64,000 nucleotides of DNA from Serendipita indica DSM 11827 (lineage: Eukaryota > Basidiomycota > Agaricomycetes > Sebacinales > Serendipitaceae), in the NCBI GenBank assembly GCA_910890315.1, contig CAJVGD010000005.1, positions 1,798,001 to 1,862,000 of the forward strand, read 5' to 3'. Every line of letters begins with the position of its first letter. Position 1 is the stretch's first letter. A program made the translations under genes and the position numbers. This document shows, in pieces, positions 11,793-24,762 of this stretch. Below the pieces are notes generated by a model that was not told the origin of the DNA, ran no database searches, and saw only the letters and a list, made by a program, of their open reading frames with translations.

Positions 11793-13013
11793 ATGGCCCA
11801 GTCCCCACAGGACCTCGCGCTGCAGATCGAAGCGCTGCGCCTGGAGGGCATACCACTGTGGCAGATAGCAAGAAACGTCACAGTTTCTCGCTACCTTCAA
11901 GGTACGTATTTACGAGTCGTTTCGCGATTATAACACTGAAAGTTTGTTCAGCCGCTGCGGTGACAATTCTCTGTTACGACACGCTTCTTACACTCCGTGA
12001 AGAGGTTTGTTTGCTTGAGCGTGCGGTTCGTTCAGCTCATGTCCCTAGGTCAGATGGCTATGGCCGATGAAATGGGAGGCCATCAAGGTTGGCCTGTACA
12101 TTGTAGGTGGTACTGAGTTTTGCGGCTTTTCTAAGATAATGGCTTCAGAATCGCCTAATCGCAATCACATTTTCGATCTACAGCTGCCTGCATTTTGCAG
12201 GGCTACAAAGGGACTTATCCAAGGCATAGTACGTTTCGCAATTCGGGAAGTATTACAACCCTCACTCTTAGCAGTTGCCGAGGCGCATTCAGTGCGGTCG
12301 GCCTAGCCTGTTTCTGTTCGACTGCGATCTGTAATTGGATCATTCTCTGTCGTACAAACGCTCTCTTAGGGTCCGGAAAGGAGAATTACAGAAGATTTCT
12401 CATCCTCTTTTATGCAATCGTTCATTTCGGCACTCTCTACATCGCCATTCGGATCATTATCCTAGTACAGTCAAAGACATTTTATTCGCGGGAGATTTAC
12501 AGCTGCGCATTCGCCTTTCACTCGCACATTATGCGTTTCCAGTGGATATTAGAGATGTCCTTTGAAGCCACTCTTTTCAGTATCACAATCTACAAACTCT
12601 ACGAGCTTCGCAGCTCAGTCCCATATTTTCGCCAAACGCTTTCCCGACTATTCTATGTCCTCTTCCGCGACGGAGCGAGCTACTACGTAATCCTCTTTTT
12701 CCTCCGCATAGCCAACGTCGTCGCCTACGCAAACAAACACGGCTCACTCAATTTCATCGCACTTTATATACAATGGTCAATCATGACCGTGTTCATTTTC
12801 CGCATTCAGCTCAACCTCCTCGATGCCAGTCACCAGACATGGCCAGAGGATTCTATGGAGCTTACCGATGTCGGAACCTCTGCGGCGACTGGCGAGGTAA
12901 CAAGGCAATTCCGCATCCGAATGGCGGCACAACAAAGACAACGGGAGCTTTCCACTTTCTCTATAGGAGAAAGCTATGAAATAAAACCTCCGGAACAAGT
13001 TGAGAATATATGA
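11793..13013 (+). CDS. DUF6533-type multi-pass membrane protein, copy 1
   Basis: A membrane protein of unknown function from a family greatly expanded in Agaricomycetes. Exons are 11793-11901, 11952-12004, 12049-12102, 12149-12228 and 12272-13013. The DUF6533 region reads AAAVTILCYDTLLTLREE then VRWLWPMKWEAIKVGLYI and NRLIAITFSIYSCLHFAG. Several hydrophobic segments follow (for example LILFYAIVHFGTLYIAIRII) and then the family-typical LFYVLFRDGASYYVILFFLR. The C-terminal tail is short and polar. Intron positions and phases match copy 2 at 16574, so the two are paralogues. A transport or signalling role is possible, but nothing here shows it. Confidence 0.85.
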
Positions 13014-13643
13014 TTCTTTGCATTCACATGTATTTGTAGACCAATTGCAGTTTTTAGACGTCCCATCGAGCGAAAAACTGCCAACCCTGCCTCTCTTAGC
13101 CATTGATCAGCCAATAGGATTGCAAGCCGCCCGAGAAGAATTTGATTTCTCGGGGCTCGATTAACCGTCACTGTAGTCGTTATCGGAAACATCTATACGG
13201 GCAACACGTCGAAATGGAGCTGTTGATCGGAATACGGTTTGGTTTGCTATCTTCTCCCTGTGTTTTATTCCCCGCTTTTCGAATGTCCACCCATCCTGCT
13301 TGCTCTCAACCCCAGAATCGTGCTTTAAATACTTACTATCATCGTAGTGATTCCTTTATTCGGCATGACTGCGTCGAATTTGGCACTCCAGCTCGAAGCA
13401 TTGAGGCGCGAACGACTTTCTCTTAGGGAAGTCGTGCTTAATTGACAGGTGACATGGTACATGCAAGGTATATCGATCGTACTAGCGCATATATGCCCTG
13501 GGACGCAATATACCTCCCGTTCAAGATGCTCCTCGTGGTCACACGGACACCTTTATATCCATGTTCACGGCCGATGAGACATAGCCTTTCGAATCCGTTT
13601 CATATAATGGTGTAATTGTAGTACCATGAACAGAGAGTAATGG
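13014..13643. other. Intergenic between DUF6533 copy 1 and URA3, holding a relict exon
   Basis: Apart from the relict first exon at 13365-13467, nothing is recognised. The exons that should follow it are absent: no YDxxLT-like or WPxxW-like coding appears before URA3. Confidence 0.6.
13365..13467 (+). pseudogene. Relict first exon of a third DUF6533 gene
   Basis: ATG 13365 begins MTASNLALQLEALRRERLSL, which aligns with MAQSPQDLALQIEALRLEGI of copy 1 and MSVALELEAVRNDGLSL of copy 2. In frame, the exon runs EVVLN, a TGA stop, then QVTWYMQ and a GT donor, aligned with NVTVSRYLQ|GT of copy 1. At 103 bases it ends in phase 1, as do exon 1 of copy 1 (109) and copy 2 (94). The internal stop and the missing later exons show that it is dead. 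Confidence 0.75.
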
Positions 13644-14689
13644 TTACTGTGCGATGGTCTGAAGCCGCGAGAGATACGCTTCCCATCCCGCCTGTCGGTA
13701 CCGCTCGGCTTGCCTCTTCATCTCCTCCACATCGTCACCTTTGCCATATATTCCCCTGCCGACAATTATAATGTCGCTTCCACTTTCGTAAACCGCAGCA
13801 TGCGGTGTGCGATATTGCTGACCCATTGCATCGCCCGCAACGTCCAAGCCGACTCCGGGCGTCATGATTAAAAAGTCCTCGACAGCTCCCTACATTTTTA
13901 CTCGATGTGAGCTGAAATTCGGTGTGAAGAAGAAACTCAAGGCGTACAGGATCAGCAGACGCTTTCGCGACATCCATAGGTGGATAAAGGGTCTCGACCC
14001 TCTGCATCGCAATAAATCCAATCACAAAATCCCTCTTCTCTCGTGCCATTTGTACCGCGGCGGCGGTGTATGATCCTTTGGCCAGACATCCCGCCGAACT
14101 CATCTCTGCTAAGAGAAGTAGACCCCTTCCCGATGCAAGCCCGACTGAAGCTAGACCGGTGATAATACCTGGGCCCGGCAGAGGATGGGCATTAGTGATA
14201 TGCGCCCAGCTTGCAATCTTATGTATTCCGCGAGAATATTGATGCACGACCGTATTCCCTAATCGAATTAGTAAGAGTCATTCGCCTGAGGGGAGGATAT
14301 ACCGATATCTGCAAACTTGCGATCTTCAAAGATGAGGAAGTCATATTTGTCACTGAGTTGCCTAAGTCTAGTGATAAATTCTTCGCTGAAGTCTTCGATG
14401 ATGTCGACGTGCGTCTACTGATTCAGCCAAATTGGTCAGTAACGCGTAACGGAGGAGTTTGCGTAGGGAGAGAAGCGTGCGTAGATGGATAGATGATTAC
14501 TTTTAGTAAGCAAAGATGCTCTCCTACGGCATCCACGATGTTCAGAATCTTTTCAGTCGTGGTTACGTCGATGCTTAGGCAAAGATTCGATTTCTTGCGA
14601 TCCATAATCTCCAGCAGTCTTCTTGCTGCCGGATTTGTATAGTTTTTCGATCGTTCCCCGTAAGTTTGCTGAGTGATACGCTTCGACAT
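13644..14689 (-). CDS. URA3: Orotidine 5'-phosphate decarboxylase
   Basis: Last step of de novo UMP synthesis: decarboxylates OMP to UMP in the cytosol. The start is ATG 14689 ([20 protein letters not shown]), with four exons. Active-site blocks are [14 protein letters not shown] and [17 protein letters not shown], whose Lys and Asp residues belong to the catalytic array; then [44 protein letters not shown] and the phosphate-binding [11 protein letters not shown]. The third intron is placed so that ADP joins [12 protein letters not shown]. About 275 residues, normal for the family. It lies between DUF6533 paralogues, which have no known link to pyrimidine synthesis. Confidence 0.95.
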
Positions 14690-14960
14690 GATGGCCGAGA
14701 TCAGAGTGGCTAGACCACTTGACTTGGACACAAACCCAGATAAATCGCAGAGTGATAGTACAACAGAAGATAAAGACTAGAGGGCTATAGATATCGAACA
14801 ATAATTAGCCCGAAAGCGAGAGGCGCCACAATGTATCCAGTCGAAGCTGCCATGTATGAAGTTCGGGGGATGATGGGCTGGAGGTGGTACGTAAAGAGCC
14901 CTATAGAGAGAATGATACCTCCATATTTGGATCATCCTGACTCCCGAAGCACGGCCACTC

Positions 14961-15590
14961 TTATGTCTCCAAACGACGAGTCTGGGGCTCTGGAGATGAA
15001 GGATGCATTATGCTATGGCCTCGAAGAGAGAGTCGCAGTGACTGCGCACTCGATGAGGCATAGGCCGCTAGATCCCCGCGTCTCATTTCCTGACTTGGAG
15101 GCGAATTTGGGCGGCTAGACTCGGTACGTTCAAAGGCCGGAGTTCGCATCTTAGAAGGTGGGACGCTTGCCCTCCTCTGCAGCATGCAAGGCGCTAGGGC
15201 CCTCATTGTTTCCTTTGCGGATTCATTTGATCCTTCACTGGACTGAGAATTGGCTCGGAGGCGCCCAGAGACGTTGAACTCGTCGTAGTCGTACCAGACT
15301 TTGGGTTTGTTACTCACAAGAGTCGGTGAAAGCGGGGAAAAGGGGGGCTCGATTTTTGGTGAGCCCGTCTCGCTCGTTTCGTCTGTATGTTCGAGCGGAA
15401 GGGTTCGAGTGCTGATGGAAAGTCCCCGCGTGAGGCGTCGACGCTGGAGGGAAGGTGGAATAGGAGCCTCTGGTGGGTCACTGGTGCGGACCAGAGACAT
15501 AACGTGGTTTCCTTGAGAGCCTCCGCACGACGTTCCTCGTCGCGTCAACGAGGGACGAGTTGAGATATTGGAACGGTCTGTAGAGGGCAT
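14961..15590 (-). CDS. Hypothetical Ser/Pro/Arg-rich protein
   Basis: An open frame that can start at ATG 15590 (MPSTDRSNISTRPSLTRRG) and run about 209 codons; it is open further upstream but without an ATG, so an extra 5' exon is possible. The composition is Ser, Pro, Arg and Glu-rich and looks disordered, with a short motif KPKVWYDYDEFNVSGRLRA that may be its only ordered part. No domain or orthologue is recognised. Evidence that it is real is the frame length and sensible composition only. Confidence 0.45.
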   Translation of the reverse strand: MPSTDRSNISTRPSLTRRGTSCGGSQGNHVMSLVRTSDPPEAPIPPSLQRRRLTRGLSISTRTLPLEHTDETSETGSPKIEPPFSPLSPTLVSNKPKVWYDYDEFNVSGRLRANSQSSEGSNESAKETMRALAPCMLQRRASVPPSKMRTPAFERTESSRPNSPPSQEMRRGDLAAYASSSAQSLRLSLRGHSIMHPSSPEPQTRRLET

Positions 15591-16573
15591 TGTTGGAGGC
15601 AGAGGCAGAATCCAAGTTGCAATAAATGAGTGTTTGTTGGAAAGGTTGGTTAGGTTAGGAATTCCTTGACAAATGCTCGTGCTGGAATTCTTGATGCCCA
15701 GAGGGACCGAGTCCCCTTCGAGGGGGGTATCGTCTGCCCAATAAGCACTCCCGGCAGATCCTTCCACTAGCTAAAAATGGGGCTGCCGATCTACAGATCC
15801 GTCCCATAGTTTCCTCCGAGGACTAAACTGGGTATTTATTGTTTTCAGAGAGCCTATCTCATGTCATGTTGCGCGTATTCCGTGACGTACTGAAGCCATG
15901 CGCCAGCTATGACCCAGTCAGAACCGATTAAGGAGTCTTGTCCAAGCTCCGCTCGTGTGGTGACGACCGAGGTGAGCTGTCCTACAACTTGGAGCTATCA
16001 TCAGTGTTGTCATTTACATGCTGTAATGGTGATGCAAAACGCACGTCGCCCACGATGTTGCAAGCAGTTATGCCTAGGGGTGAGGTCATTTGCGCAGTCT
16101 CCTGAAACTTATATGCTAGATGAATGTAACTCTCTCGATTTATCTGATCTCTGCTTGCTTGGCATGCCGTGTTTGGTCACGGCTGTGGTCCTCTCAGCGC
16201 AGCGATGTCATGCCGGAAGACAATAATCATTTTAATTCTGTATTGATCATCGCTCTTTATGGCCCTCGCAAAGTCGTCAGAAAGCCAGGTGGTTGTAGTT
16301 GGGTACAAGCGTTATGTCCCCGACCACAATACTGGTGCAAGGCAAATCCCCGGCGAGCGTCTGTCTCTCTCGACATGATCCAATAATGTCTGTGTTACCA
16401 TCCTCGATGTCTGGTCGTCGCAAAGTCTATTCCCCGCTTGGTCCTTTGCCAGGTTCGATCCTCGACGACATGCCAGAAGAATCAAATCACAGCCCTTGCT
16501 TGACAATGCAAAAGCGCCGTATGGCTGGGGTTAAATGGACCGAGATGGGTCAAATGGGATGTGACTTAGTACC
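15591..16573. other. Intergenic, nothing recognised
   Basis: About 1 kb before DUF6533 copy 2. Small overlapping open frames lack any family signal. A GGTTCGATCC near 16453 resembles a tRNA B box, but no tRNA can be folded around it. Confidence 0.55.
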
Positions 16574-17939
16574 ATGTCTGTTGCCCTCGAGCTAGAAGCG
16601 GTGCGAAATGATGGACTCTCCCTTGTACAGATTGCCCAGAATCTTCAGCTCACGCGCTGGATGAATGGTCAGTACTTTCACGAGCTAGTATATGTTAACT
16701 TATAGGTTTCAAATTGCAGCCGTCGCAATCTCCTTACTAATCTATGACACCTCGCTGATTTTCGGTGACGAAGTGAATCTGGCAAGACGAGCATGTCTCA
16801 AAACGTTTCTGATGACATTATAAATTGCAGGTGCAACTGTTCTGGCCAAAGCGGTGGAGTGTCATCAAACTGTTCTACTATCTAGTGCGTGACCTCTCCC
16901 TCGACGATGCATAACAGGTTGACAGGAGTGCTACCTCGGTCCCTTAGAACCGGGCATTATGCGCGGTGTTTACGCTCATTAATGCTCAGCAGTTCATTAG
17001 CAGTAGGACAATGTCGGATAGATTGTGAGTGACAGCCCTCCAATGACCAGACACTCGATTCATTCGCCATGCAGCTGCACGTATAGCCTCATAGGCGTTG
17101 GCTATGCTACATTCCTTTCATTTGCAATGTGCAACTGGATGCTTCTCGCGCGCACTCGAGCACTTCTTGGGCATAGCCGCCCCACGTTCAACACTCTCCT
17201 TGTTATCTACTTCTTCTTATCCTACGCCATTACTGGTGTACTTGTCGCTATCACCTCCCACGAATTCCGCACCAAAATTTTCTTCTCGCCGACAATGCAC
17301 ATCTGTTCCTCTTCCATTCATCCGAAGACGATGGGGTTTATCTGGGTACCTCCAATGCTCTTTGAGGCCACAATATTCGTTGTCACGACCATCAAACTCT
17401 ATGACAAGACGAGGCACAGCAGGGGCTTTGGCACCTACCTGTTCTCCATCCTCTTCCGCGACGGCGTATGCTACTACGTCTCCATCCTCCTGTTCCGGAC
17501 GTGGAACCTCGTTGCTTGGAACATGAGACCCATATCATTTACCTTTACTGGCGTCTTCATCCTCTGGGTCATCATGTCCATCGCATGCTCCCGACTACAG
17601 CTCAACCTGCTCAGAGCTGCCAACTACCAAAGCGAGACATGTGGTACTGGCGGAGTGATAAGCGGAGGGGCGTCAAACACGAGGAGTCGCGATGTACCGA
17701 TATTTGGACGGCGAGCAAGTGGTAGCCGATGGCTTCAACGGCCCAGAAATCCGAGACTGACATTGGATGATGCGAGTGAGAAGAAACAATCTATACTCAA
17801 CACCGTTTTCCAGCAGTCGGTTTCGGCAGTACGTTCGTTGGGTAAAAGAACGAAGCCACAGGATGTTGAAATCACAGTGCTAACCGAGGTCGTCCTGCAA
17901 CGAGATGATCTAGGTGTTAATGCTCGACGATATTCTTAG
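16574..17939 (+). CDS. DUF6533-type multi-pass membrane protein, copy 2
   Basis: A paralogue of the gene at 11793. Exons are 16574-16667, 16720-16772, 16831-16884, 16948-17024 and 17075-17939, with the same intron phases as copy 1. The start MSVALELEAVRNDGLSLVQ leads into AVAISLLIYDTSLIFGDE, VQLFWPKRWSVIKLFYYL and NRALCAVFTLINAQQF, the DUF6533 signature. Several membrane segments follow, with LFSILFRDGVCYYVSILLFR matching the FRDGxxYY block of copy 1. The C-terminal cytoplasmic tail is longer and basic (RSRDVPIFGRRASGSRW), then acidic. Function unknown. Confidence 0.85.
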
Positions 17940-18177
17940 CATTCCTTAGAACCCACTCGTCTGCCACTCTCCATACATTCCACCGAACGCATGGAACTTC
18001 CCTTGACAAGGGAAGTCTGACACCTAATGCACTTGACCGAAAGCTACAACCTTCGCGTAACCTTGAACCTTGTGGATCAGCCTCGTGTGTTTATCATGTA
18101 GATTGATTGAATGCTATTTCACTTCTGGAGACTCATAAGGAGATAACCCCAAGGATCATTCCCCGTACATATACTAT

Positions 18178-21100
18178 TCATTCGTCAGAGTTGAATTGCT
18201 GCATTGGAAAGACACTAACCTCGACTTCATCTACACCTTTGCCTTTATCTTGCACGGCAAACGGTGTCGACCGCTCAATAGGCATTGGCCCCATTTCAAG
18301 TTCCTCATCCTCATCCTCGAGCGCGCTTCCTGCTTCTGGATCGTCCAGGTCAAGCGGAATCACCGGTCTCAAACTGCTCCCCGAGCTCGATCTACGTCCG
18401 CCGCCAGCAGGCGATTTGGCCGGCGATTTCGGCAGCGCACCGAGCGTCTTTGGGCTCATGTGCTAGTACACCACATTTAAGTCATATGAGCAAAGAAAAG
18501 CGGAAAAGTGCGCACCTCCCAGTTATTCTTGCCAACCTCGGTGTCCGAGGGAAGCAACGTCTCGCCGTCTGGTCCAGTCTTGTCTTCGAGCTCATCACCC
18601 AGAGAGGCAACACTTTCCCCATCACTCAGCCCATCACCAAGTGGCTGATCACTCGGGAGTTCGGTCCACGCGGGTGCGGTGTCGGTCGTGACCATGTCTG
18701 GCGGCACACTCGAGCTGTGCAAGTCGAATAGATATTCTTCATATTCTTCTTCAAACGCCAGATCTTCGCTCGGATACGGCATGAAGATGGACGGGTCGGC
18801 GGCTTGCGAGCGCGGCGGAGGAAAGACGTCCGACGCCGCTGGACTGGCAAGTGGATTCGCCATCTGAATCTCTGGTGAGAGTGGTGGGTCACCCATAGAG
18901 ATACTGGTAGAACGCTGATGTTGATCCGAGCTGACCTTTGGCGGAATGTAACCATACCGCTTATAATCGTCTATCTATCGTGAGTATAAAGAGTGGGTCT
19001 TTCTGAATACAAACTTACAAAACGCAACGAGTCGTCGCAGGAACGTCTCGACATTTGATGGAGAATCCTTTACTTCTTCGACGTCCATGGTCGCAAGCCA
19101 CTCGTCTCTGAGCTCTGGTCGACAATTGAGGTAGATGGCGGTAATCAGCTTCATGTTCACTAGACTTGTTATCAGCAACCGGAATCGCTTGAGGCGTAGA
19201 CGTACACTGCTTCCATTTACGACCGCTGTATGGGACTTGCCCTTTGATTAGCTTGAGAATTTGCAACTGCAGCAAAGGGTGCGAGATTCGCATCATGCGC
19301 TTGAGGATCGCCTGTATCTCGTCAACCACGTTTGTTCAGACCAATCAGAGGAGAACACTCACCGACGACTTGTGGTGAACGAGCTGTGTAATCCTGTTGG
19401 GATTACCCTTGGTAATTTTATGTAAGATCTTGAGGACGTTGATAATGGCGAAAAAGTTTCTCCACGAATAGTCTGTGATCATTTCCACTTCCTCCTCTGA
19501 CTGGATTCCATGGGGCATCGTCGTGATACGGGAGCCCTGTCGAGGGGCGAAGAGCGGGAACTCGTCCGCTCGGACTTGGGACGCATTGGGAGAGAAATTT
19601 TCATAACAATATCGGAAGAAGCTGTTCGGGCAACAGGTTAGACCAGGATTTGGTTGGTGTGGAGACACATACGTTCGCTCGGGGACCTCATTCTTCGTCA
19701 CCACATATGTCGAAACCTCGGTGTTTGAGAGCAGACGCAGGATATGTGCGTGGGTGGCAGCTGAGAGAAGAGTAAATGCGAGATGGTGGTGCTTCATGAT
19801 ATCTGTGATGCATGAGTATCGCTGTATTTTCAAGAGGTATCACATACGGGATCGCTTGAACCACTTGAGCAAGAGGAGGATGAAAGCCGAGAGACCTTTG
19901 ATCATAATCTCCCGGTGTCGGAGAGCATCCAATTCTTCCATAGTATGGTGAACCACAGGCGGTGGAGCCTCTAAGACCAATGGTTAGGATCCTGTATAGA
20001 CACTCGTTTTACTTACCAGGTTGCCCAGCGAATATATTGCTCTGCTGGCTAGCATTTTGCGCCGCAGAAGAAATATTGTTGATCGCAATGAGAAACTTGA
20101 GCAAGACGACGACAACACCACTCAAGAATGGCAACGTCGCGGCCTGCCAAAGGAATAAGCAGAGAACCAGCAAGACAAGGAACACAACTCACGTAGATGA
20201 TCTCAACTCTCTGCAATCGCATAAGATCATCCCTGCGTTCCTTTGCGCGCTTCCTCTCCGCCTTTTTAGCCGAATCGATCCCATCCTCGCCATGCAACCG
20301 AATCTCCTTTGCAATCTCCGCATCCAATTTCTTCAGCTCCCTTTCGGCCTTTTCAATCTCCTCTTCGAGAATCTGCGAATCCGGCCATGTAATCGTTTCC
20401 TCTTCATCTTCGCCATCATTGGCAGCATCCATACTCCCACTCCCAAGAATCCCACCCATTGACGCACTAGAAACGTGACCACCACTACCGTACGATGCGG
20501 ACCCAAGGTGTTTCTTGATCGCCACTACACTCCATCGTTTCATACGCACGTCACTCTCCTTGTCACCCGGCATCGCGTCTAATCCACTCTCGTCAAGAAT
20601 AAAGTCTTCACGAGTTCGCCATATTTGGAAGAGTGCAAGGGGGATGTGCATGTGTCGCGCGTACAACGTGTCCGCTTCGTCGATTGCATACGGAACCAGG
20701 CGACTTGAAACGTAAGCGGCGGGTGAAAAGGGGAAGACAAACGGTTTGGTTTGGTCCGTCTGATACTGTTGCTTTTTTGGTTTGGGGGATGGCGGAGGAG
20801 ATGGAGCAGGGGTCGCGAGCATAGGGCCTCCCGGGAACCCTAGAGAGGATGTTAGAAATACAATTTACTCAAATTGGACACCATACCATTATTCCCATAT
20901 CCAGGCGGATTGAGGACAGCATTGGCAGAGGCTGGATCGTCGCCTTGGCCGAGACCGCCGTTGACGTTGTGATCTGGGTGAACGTAATGATTACGGACCG
21001 GGAGAGGAGTAAGAGCCTCTGCGAGTTTGGTCGACGGGACCTTGGCAGCCTCGGTGATAGGAGGGGGTGAAAAAGTTGGATACTTGACAAACGTCTCTTC

Positions 21101-22435
21101 CCGAAAGGTCTGCAAGTCGACAGGGGTGGCCTTGAGCATCAAAGCTGAATGACCAGATTAGGCAAGATGTTCGAATTTCAGCAGAAGAAAGCGTACAGGC
21201 TTCAGTCAGGGGCGGAAGTCCCGCGAGCTCGCGTGCCACTGCTTTGGCCCTCGCTTGTTCATTCATGCCACCCAAACAGGCGAGGAGAACCTTCCATGTG
21301 ATGAGAAGCAGCTATAGAGACCCGCATCAGCACGGGGTGGCGATATGCGTGTCAAGGATCTCAGAACCTTTTTGGCAGGGTAACTCTTTGCGCTCCGATT
21401 GCCGAGGGTGGACAAGAGGGAGAGAAAGTAAATCGGGAGTGGAGGTTCCATTCCCACTGCAAACATCGATTCAGCCCGCATTATCGTGTGTCGATCTCGA
21501 CCTACTCAGCTCTTCGGCGAATTCATCGTCGGACCGGAAAACTTCAATTATCGGATATAACATATTGAGGCACATTGCAATCTCTGCTTGGACTTCGTCA
21601 ATCCAGGATTGGCGCATGTGTGGAGCGGCGTTTATGCGGGCGAGATCCGCGTCTGCAATTGTGCTGAGCGTCGGAGAGAGTGGGGCATGGGTCGAAAACG
21701 AGATAAAGTTAGGATTCTATGGTTGGTCCGATGAGAGGACGCGCTCACGCGAGCTGATCGTGCTTGACCGAGAGCATTTTGAGGGCGTCGACAATGATCG
21801 TGATGCCCTGCGAGGCTCGAACGAGTTTGGCGTTTTCAATTATCCAATGCATTTGGTATTCGGGCGAAGTACTTTCCGCAAACGCGCCTGTTTCGGCGTG
21901 TCAGACGTGTTCCGAACAACGAGGACCAATGAAGACGCGCCTTGTAAAAGATAGAGGAGTCTCCTGCTCGCATTATAGCGTGTCAGGCTGTCCTTGTGTT
22001 CCAAATCTTCCAGGAGCGCGACGACATGTGTTTTGCGCTGTTGGAGTGGGGCCTTTGTCCAGTCTGTGACAGAATAATGAGACGATGAAATTAGGGTGAC
22101 CCATGTGTCTGCTGACCGCCATCAAACGAGCCCTGCCAGACCTTTAGGTTTTCTGCGAGTTGGTCTGCCTCGATAAAGGCATAAAATTCGTTAATCTCCT
22201 CGAACAGCGAGTCCTCGTCGTCGTAATGATAGTCATAGAATGTTTGTTGAGGCCTAGAGTCTTGTCAGACGCGCGAGGCCGACGCGTTATCGACGGCACC
22301 TTTGGTCTCTGCTGGGGATTGCCGAGAGACTATTCAAATAAGATTAGAAATGGCGATCTATAAGCGCTCTAGAACATACTGGCCGCCGAGCTGTAACTGC
22401 TGCTGTTGTTGGCCAAAAGGCTGCGCAAAGGCCAT
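18178..22435 (-). CDS. FAR11: Far11/STRIP-family STRIPAK scaffold (N1221 + DUF3402)
   Basis: A core subunit of the STRIPAK complex (yeast Far11, Neurospora HAM-2, human STRIP1), which links PP2A to cell fusion, septation and pheromone arrest. Many exons; the start is ATG 22435 (MAFAQPFGQQQQQLQLGG). The N1221 region holds TFYDYHYDDEDSLFEEINEF and LAENLKVWQGSFDG. The middle has a coiled coil (LEEEIEKAERELKKLDAEI). DUF3402 follows with SWRNFFAIINVLKILHKITK, NRITQLVHHKSS, QILKLIKGQVPYSGRKWK and MKLITAIYLNCRPELRDEW, then an acidic, disordered tail (EEEYEEYLFDLHSS). The last exon end (18178) and several internal borders are estimates. Divergent with the RING-LON gene. Confidence 0.88.
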
Positions 22436-22638
22436 GGTCAAAAGTGTTGGCAGGTGGTGCGAAAACGGCTCTAGACCCCGATTTCCGAATTTTCTTCTCA
22501 GCCTTCATCGACGTAACCCGATCTTCGCAGCCACCATCTTCCGGGCCTCGCGCCTGGGATAAAACGAGCTTGCTCTCTGCCTGCTGAGCCCCTCGTCGTC
22601 TCGCATCTCATTCTGTTCGTAAATTTCATGGGATTACA

Positions 22639-24762
22639 ATGACATTGCTCTACGATGATCCCCCACGCTTCAATCTCCGCTCCAATTCCCTTCACCCGCA
22701 CCAATTCACCCCTCTCAGCGGCTGTTCAACGCCCACAGAGCCCGTAGATGCACAAGGAGTGCTCTCTCTCCTCGTCTGCGCCGTCTGCGACCGCATTCTC
22801 GAAAAACCGGTCACTCTGGCTTGTGGCCATTCGGTCTGCATCCGACATTTGCTCGGCGATCACGACGATGCTTTGCTTTCGTCTAGAAATCTCAGAATAT
22901 TCGTAGAACGCTGCCCAGTCACGGCTTGCAACGCTCTCCTTGACCGGCCAATGCATCCAACCGTTGCTCTGACTGTAGACGTCCCTACACTCGAGCCCAT
23001 TGTTGGAAACGACGTTCGCATCGTCCAGCTTGTTGCTTTGGCTCTCGAACACTCGTCTTCCGACAATTCCACGCTACCACCCTGTCAAACGCCAATCTCG
23101 CATTCCCCGCCTCTGCACGACGCTAGTCCCACGTCTAGTTCCCCTGAAGCACAAATACAGTCCCCTCAAGAGCGCTCAGATTCAGAACATTCTCAACCAC
23201 CATCCGATCCATTCTCAAAGGCTCTCCGCGGTCTCCTCCAATGCGAAATTTGTCTCAACACGCTCAACGAGCCCGTAACGACCCCATGTCAACATACATT
23301 TTGCACCTCGTGTCTCCAGAGGTCCCTTGATCATCTCGCGACGTGTCCTCTATGTCGTCATGACTATACAAACGTCGCCAGGTTTCACTCCCCGCGGGTA
23401 AATCGCATCATCAACTCGATCAGTACGTCCACGTTCATCCCTGTCAACTTTAATTGACTAATAATTGCTCAGTCTCAACCTTTTTCGCGACACCATCCCC
23501 GACGCCCGCCCCAGACGCCGATGACGACCTCAATACACCCATCTTTGTGTGTCAATTATCCTTTCCTGGGATGCCCACCGTTCTACACATCTTTGAAGCT
23601 AGGTGAGTTCCCAGAAAGCGCTCGTCACCACCTACCTCATTCTGATTCGTCACGGCAGGTACCGTCTGATGCTTCGACGCGTCCTACAAAGGAAAACTCC
23701 TCAATTTGGAATGATCATGTATCCGTCACACGAGGGTACAGTCGTCTCCTATGGGACAATGCTCGAAATACGCAGCGCCCGCATTCTCGGCGATGGCCGC
23801 TCCATCATCGAAACATGGGGGTCATATCGGTTTCGAATCGTCAGACGAGGCGAACAAGATGGCTACATGGTTGGCAAAGTTGATCGGTAAGTGCAAAGCC
23901 CTCACCCTCTTCCCAGTCGATGGGGATTGACCCTGGCTCTCTAGCATCGATGACCTCTCAGAGGCAATGGAAAGAGAGATTGAGCGCAATGCGACACTTC
24001 CAATACCCCCGCGCAACTCTCCAGGCCTTCACCCGCTCTCGCGTCCATTGTCACCAGTGAGACCCCCGACAAGCCCGCATCAATCGCCGACACCAAGCCG
24101 CGCACGCTCTCCAAGTATCTTCCCACGACCTTCTATTCTAGGTAGACGCAGACGATCCAACTCGCCGACGCCCTCTATTGCCTCGATCGCATCAATTTCG
24201 ACGCTTTCTTCCATCAACAGTGCACCACCATCATCTGCCCCATTCCACCCCCAACCACCTCCTTCGGAACCAACTACTTCCCCCTCGAGAAGCGCTCATC
24301 CAGGATCATCATCAGCATCGTCGTCGCCGGGGTCGTATGCATTTTCCGACCGCCACGCGGTAGCTGCTGCCGCACCCGCCGCCGCTCCGTTTGTATACCC
24401 AATCGAACCGACGACAGAACAACTCGTCGAGACGTGTCATACGTTTCTACAACGACTGAGAAAGGCCTCTTCCGCCGCTGTCATTCAACGGCTCGACAAC
24501 GTTGGCCCTCCACCATCCGACGTCGGCATTCTCAGTTTTTGGATAGCTCAGGTACGTGCTACATTAAACGACTTATGGGTGGACGAAACGGTTATTGGAA
24601 CAGTTCATGCTGACAACATTAAACTAGCTACTCCCTATCGACGAGAGCGAAAAGGCGAAATTGCTTCCGATCCGCTCGCCGCGTTTGAGACTTAGATTGG
24701 TCGTCCATTGGATCGACCAGTTTAATTCTGCCTGGTGGTTTAACGGATGCGTCGTTGCTTGA
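22639..24762 (+). CDS. RING finger and LON-substrate-binding domain protein (LONRF-like)
   Basis: A probable E3 ubiquitin ligase of the LONRF type. Five exons: 22639-23422, 23473-23602, 23659-23886, 23945-24551 and 24628-24762. The first RING-like module is CAVCDRILEKPVTLACGHSV followed by CIRHLL; the second is a clear RING, CEICLNTLNEPVTTPCQHTF then CTSCLQRS and CPLCRHDY. The LON N-terminal (PUA-like) domain follows: PIFVCQLSFPGMPTVLHIFE, ARYRLMLRRVLQ, TPQFGMIM, GTMLEIRSARILGDGRSIIE. A long Ser/Pro-rich insert splits it from the C-terminal LON helices (LLPIDESEKAKLLPIRSPRL). The last join was fixed by this motif. Metazoan LONRFs have TPR repeats between; none are seen here. Confidence 0.9.

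Noticed and set aside
16440-16475. GGTTCGATCC resembling a tRNA B box
   Set aside because: No A box or acceptor stem can be found around it.
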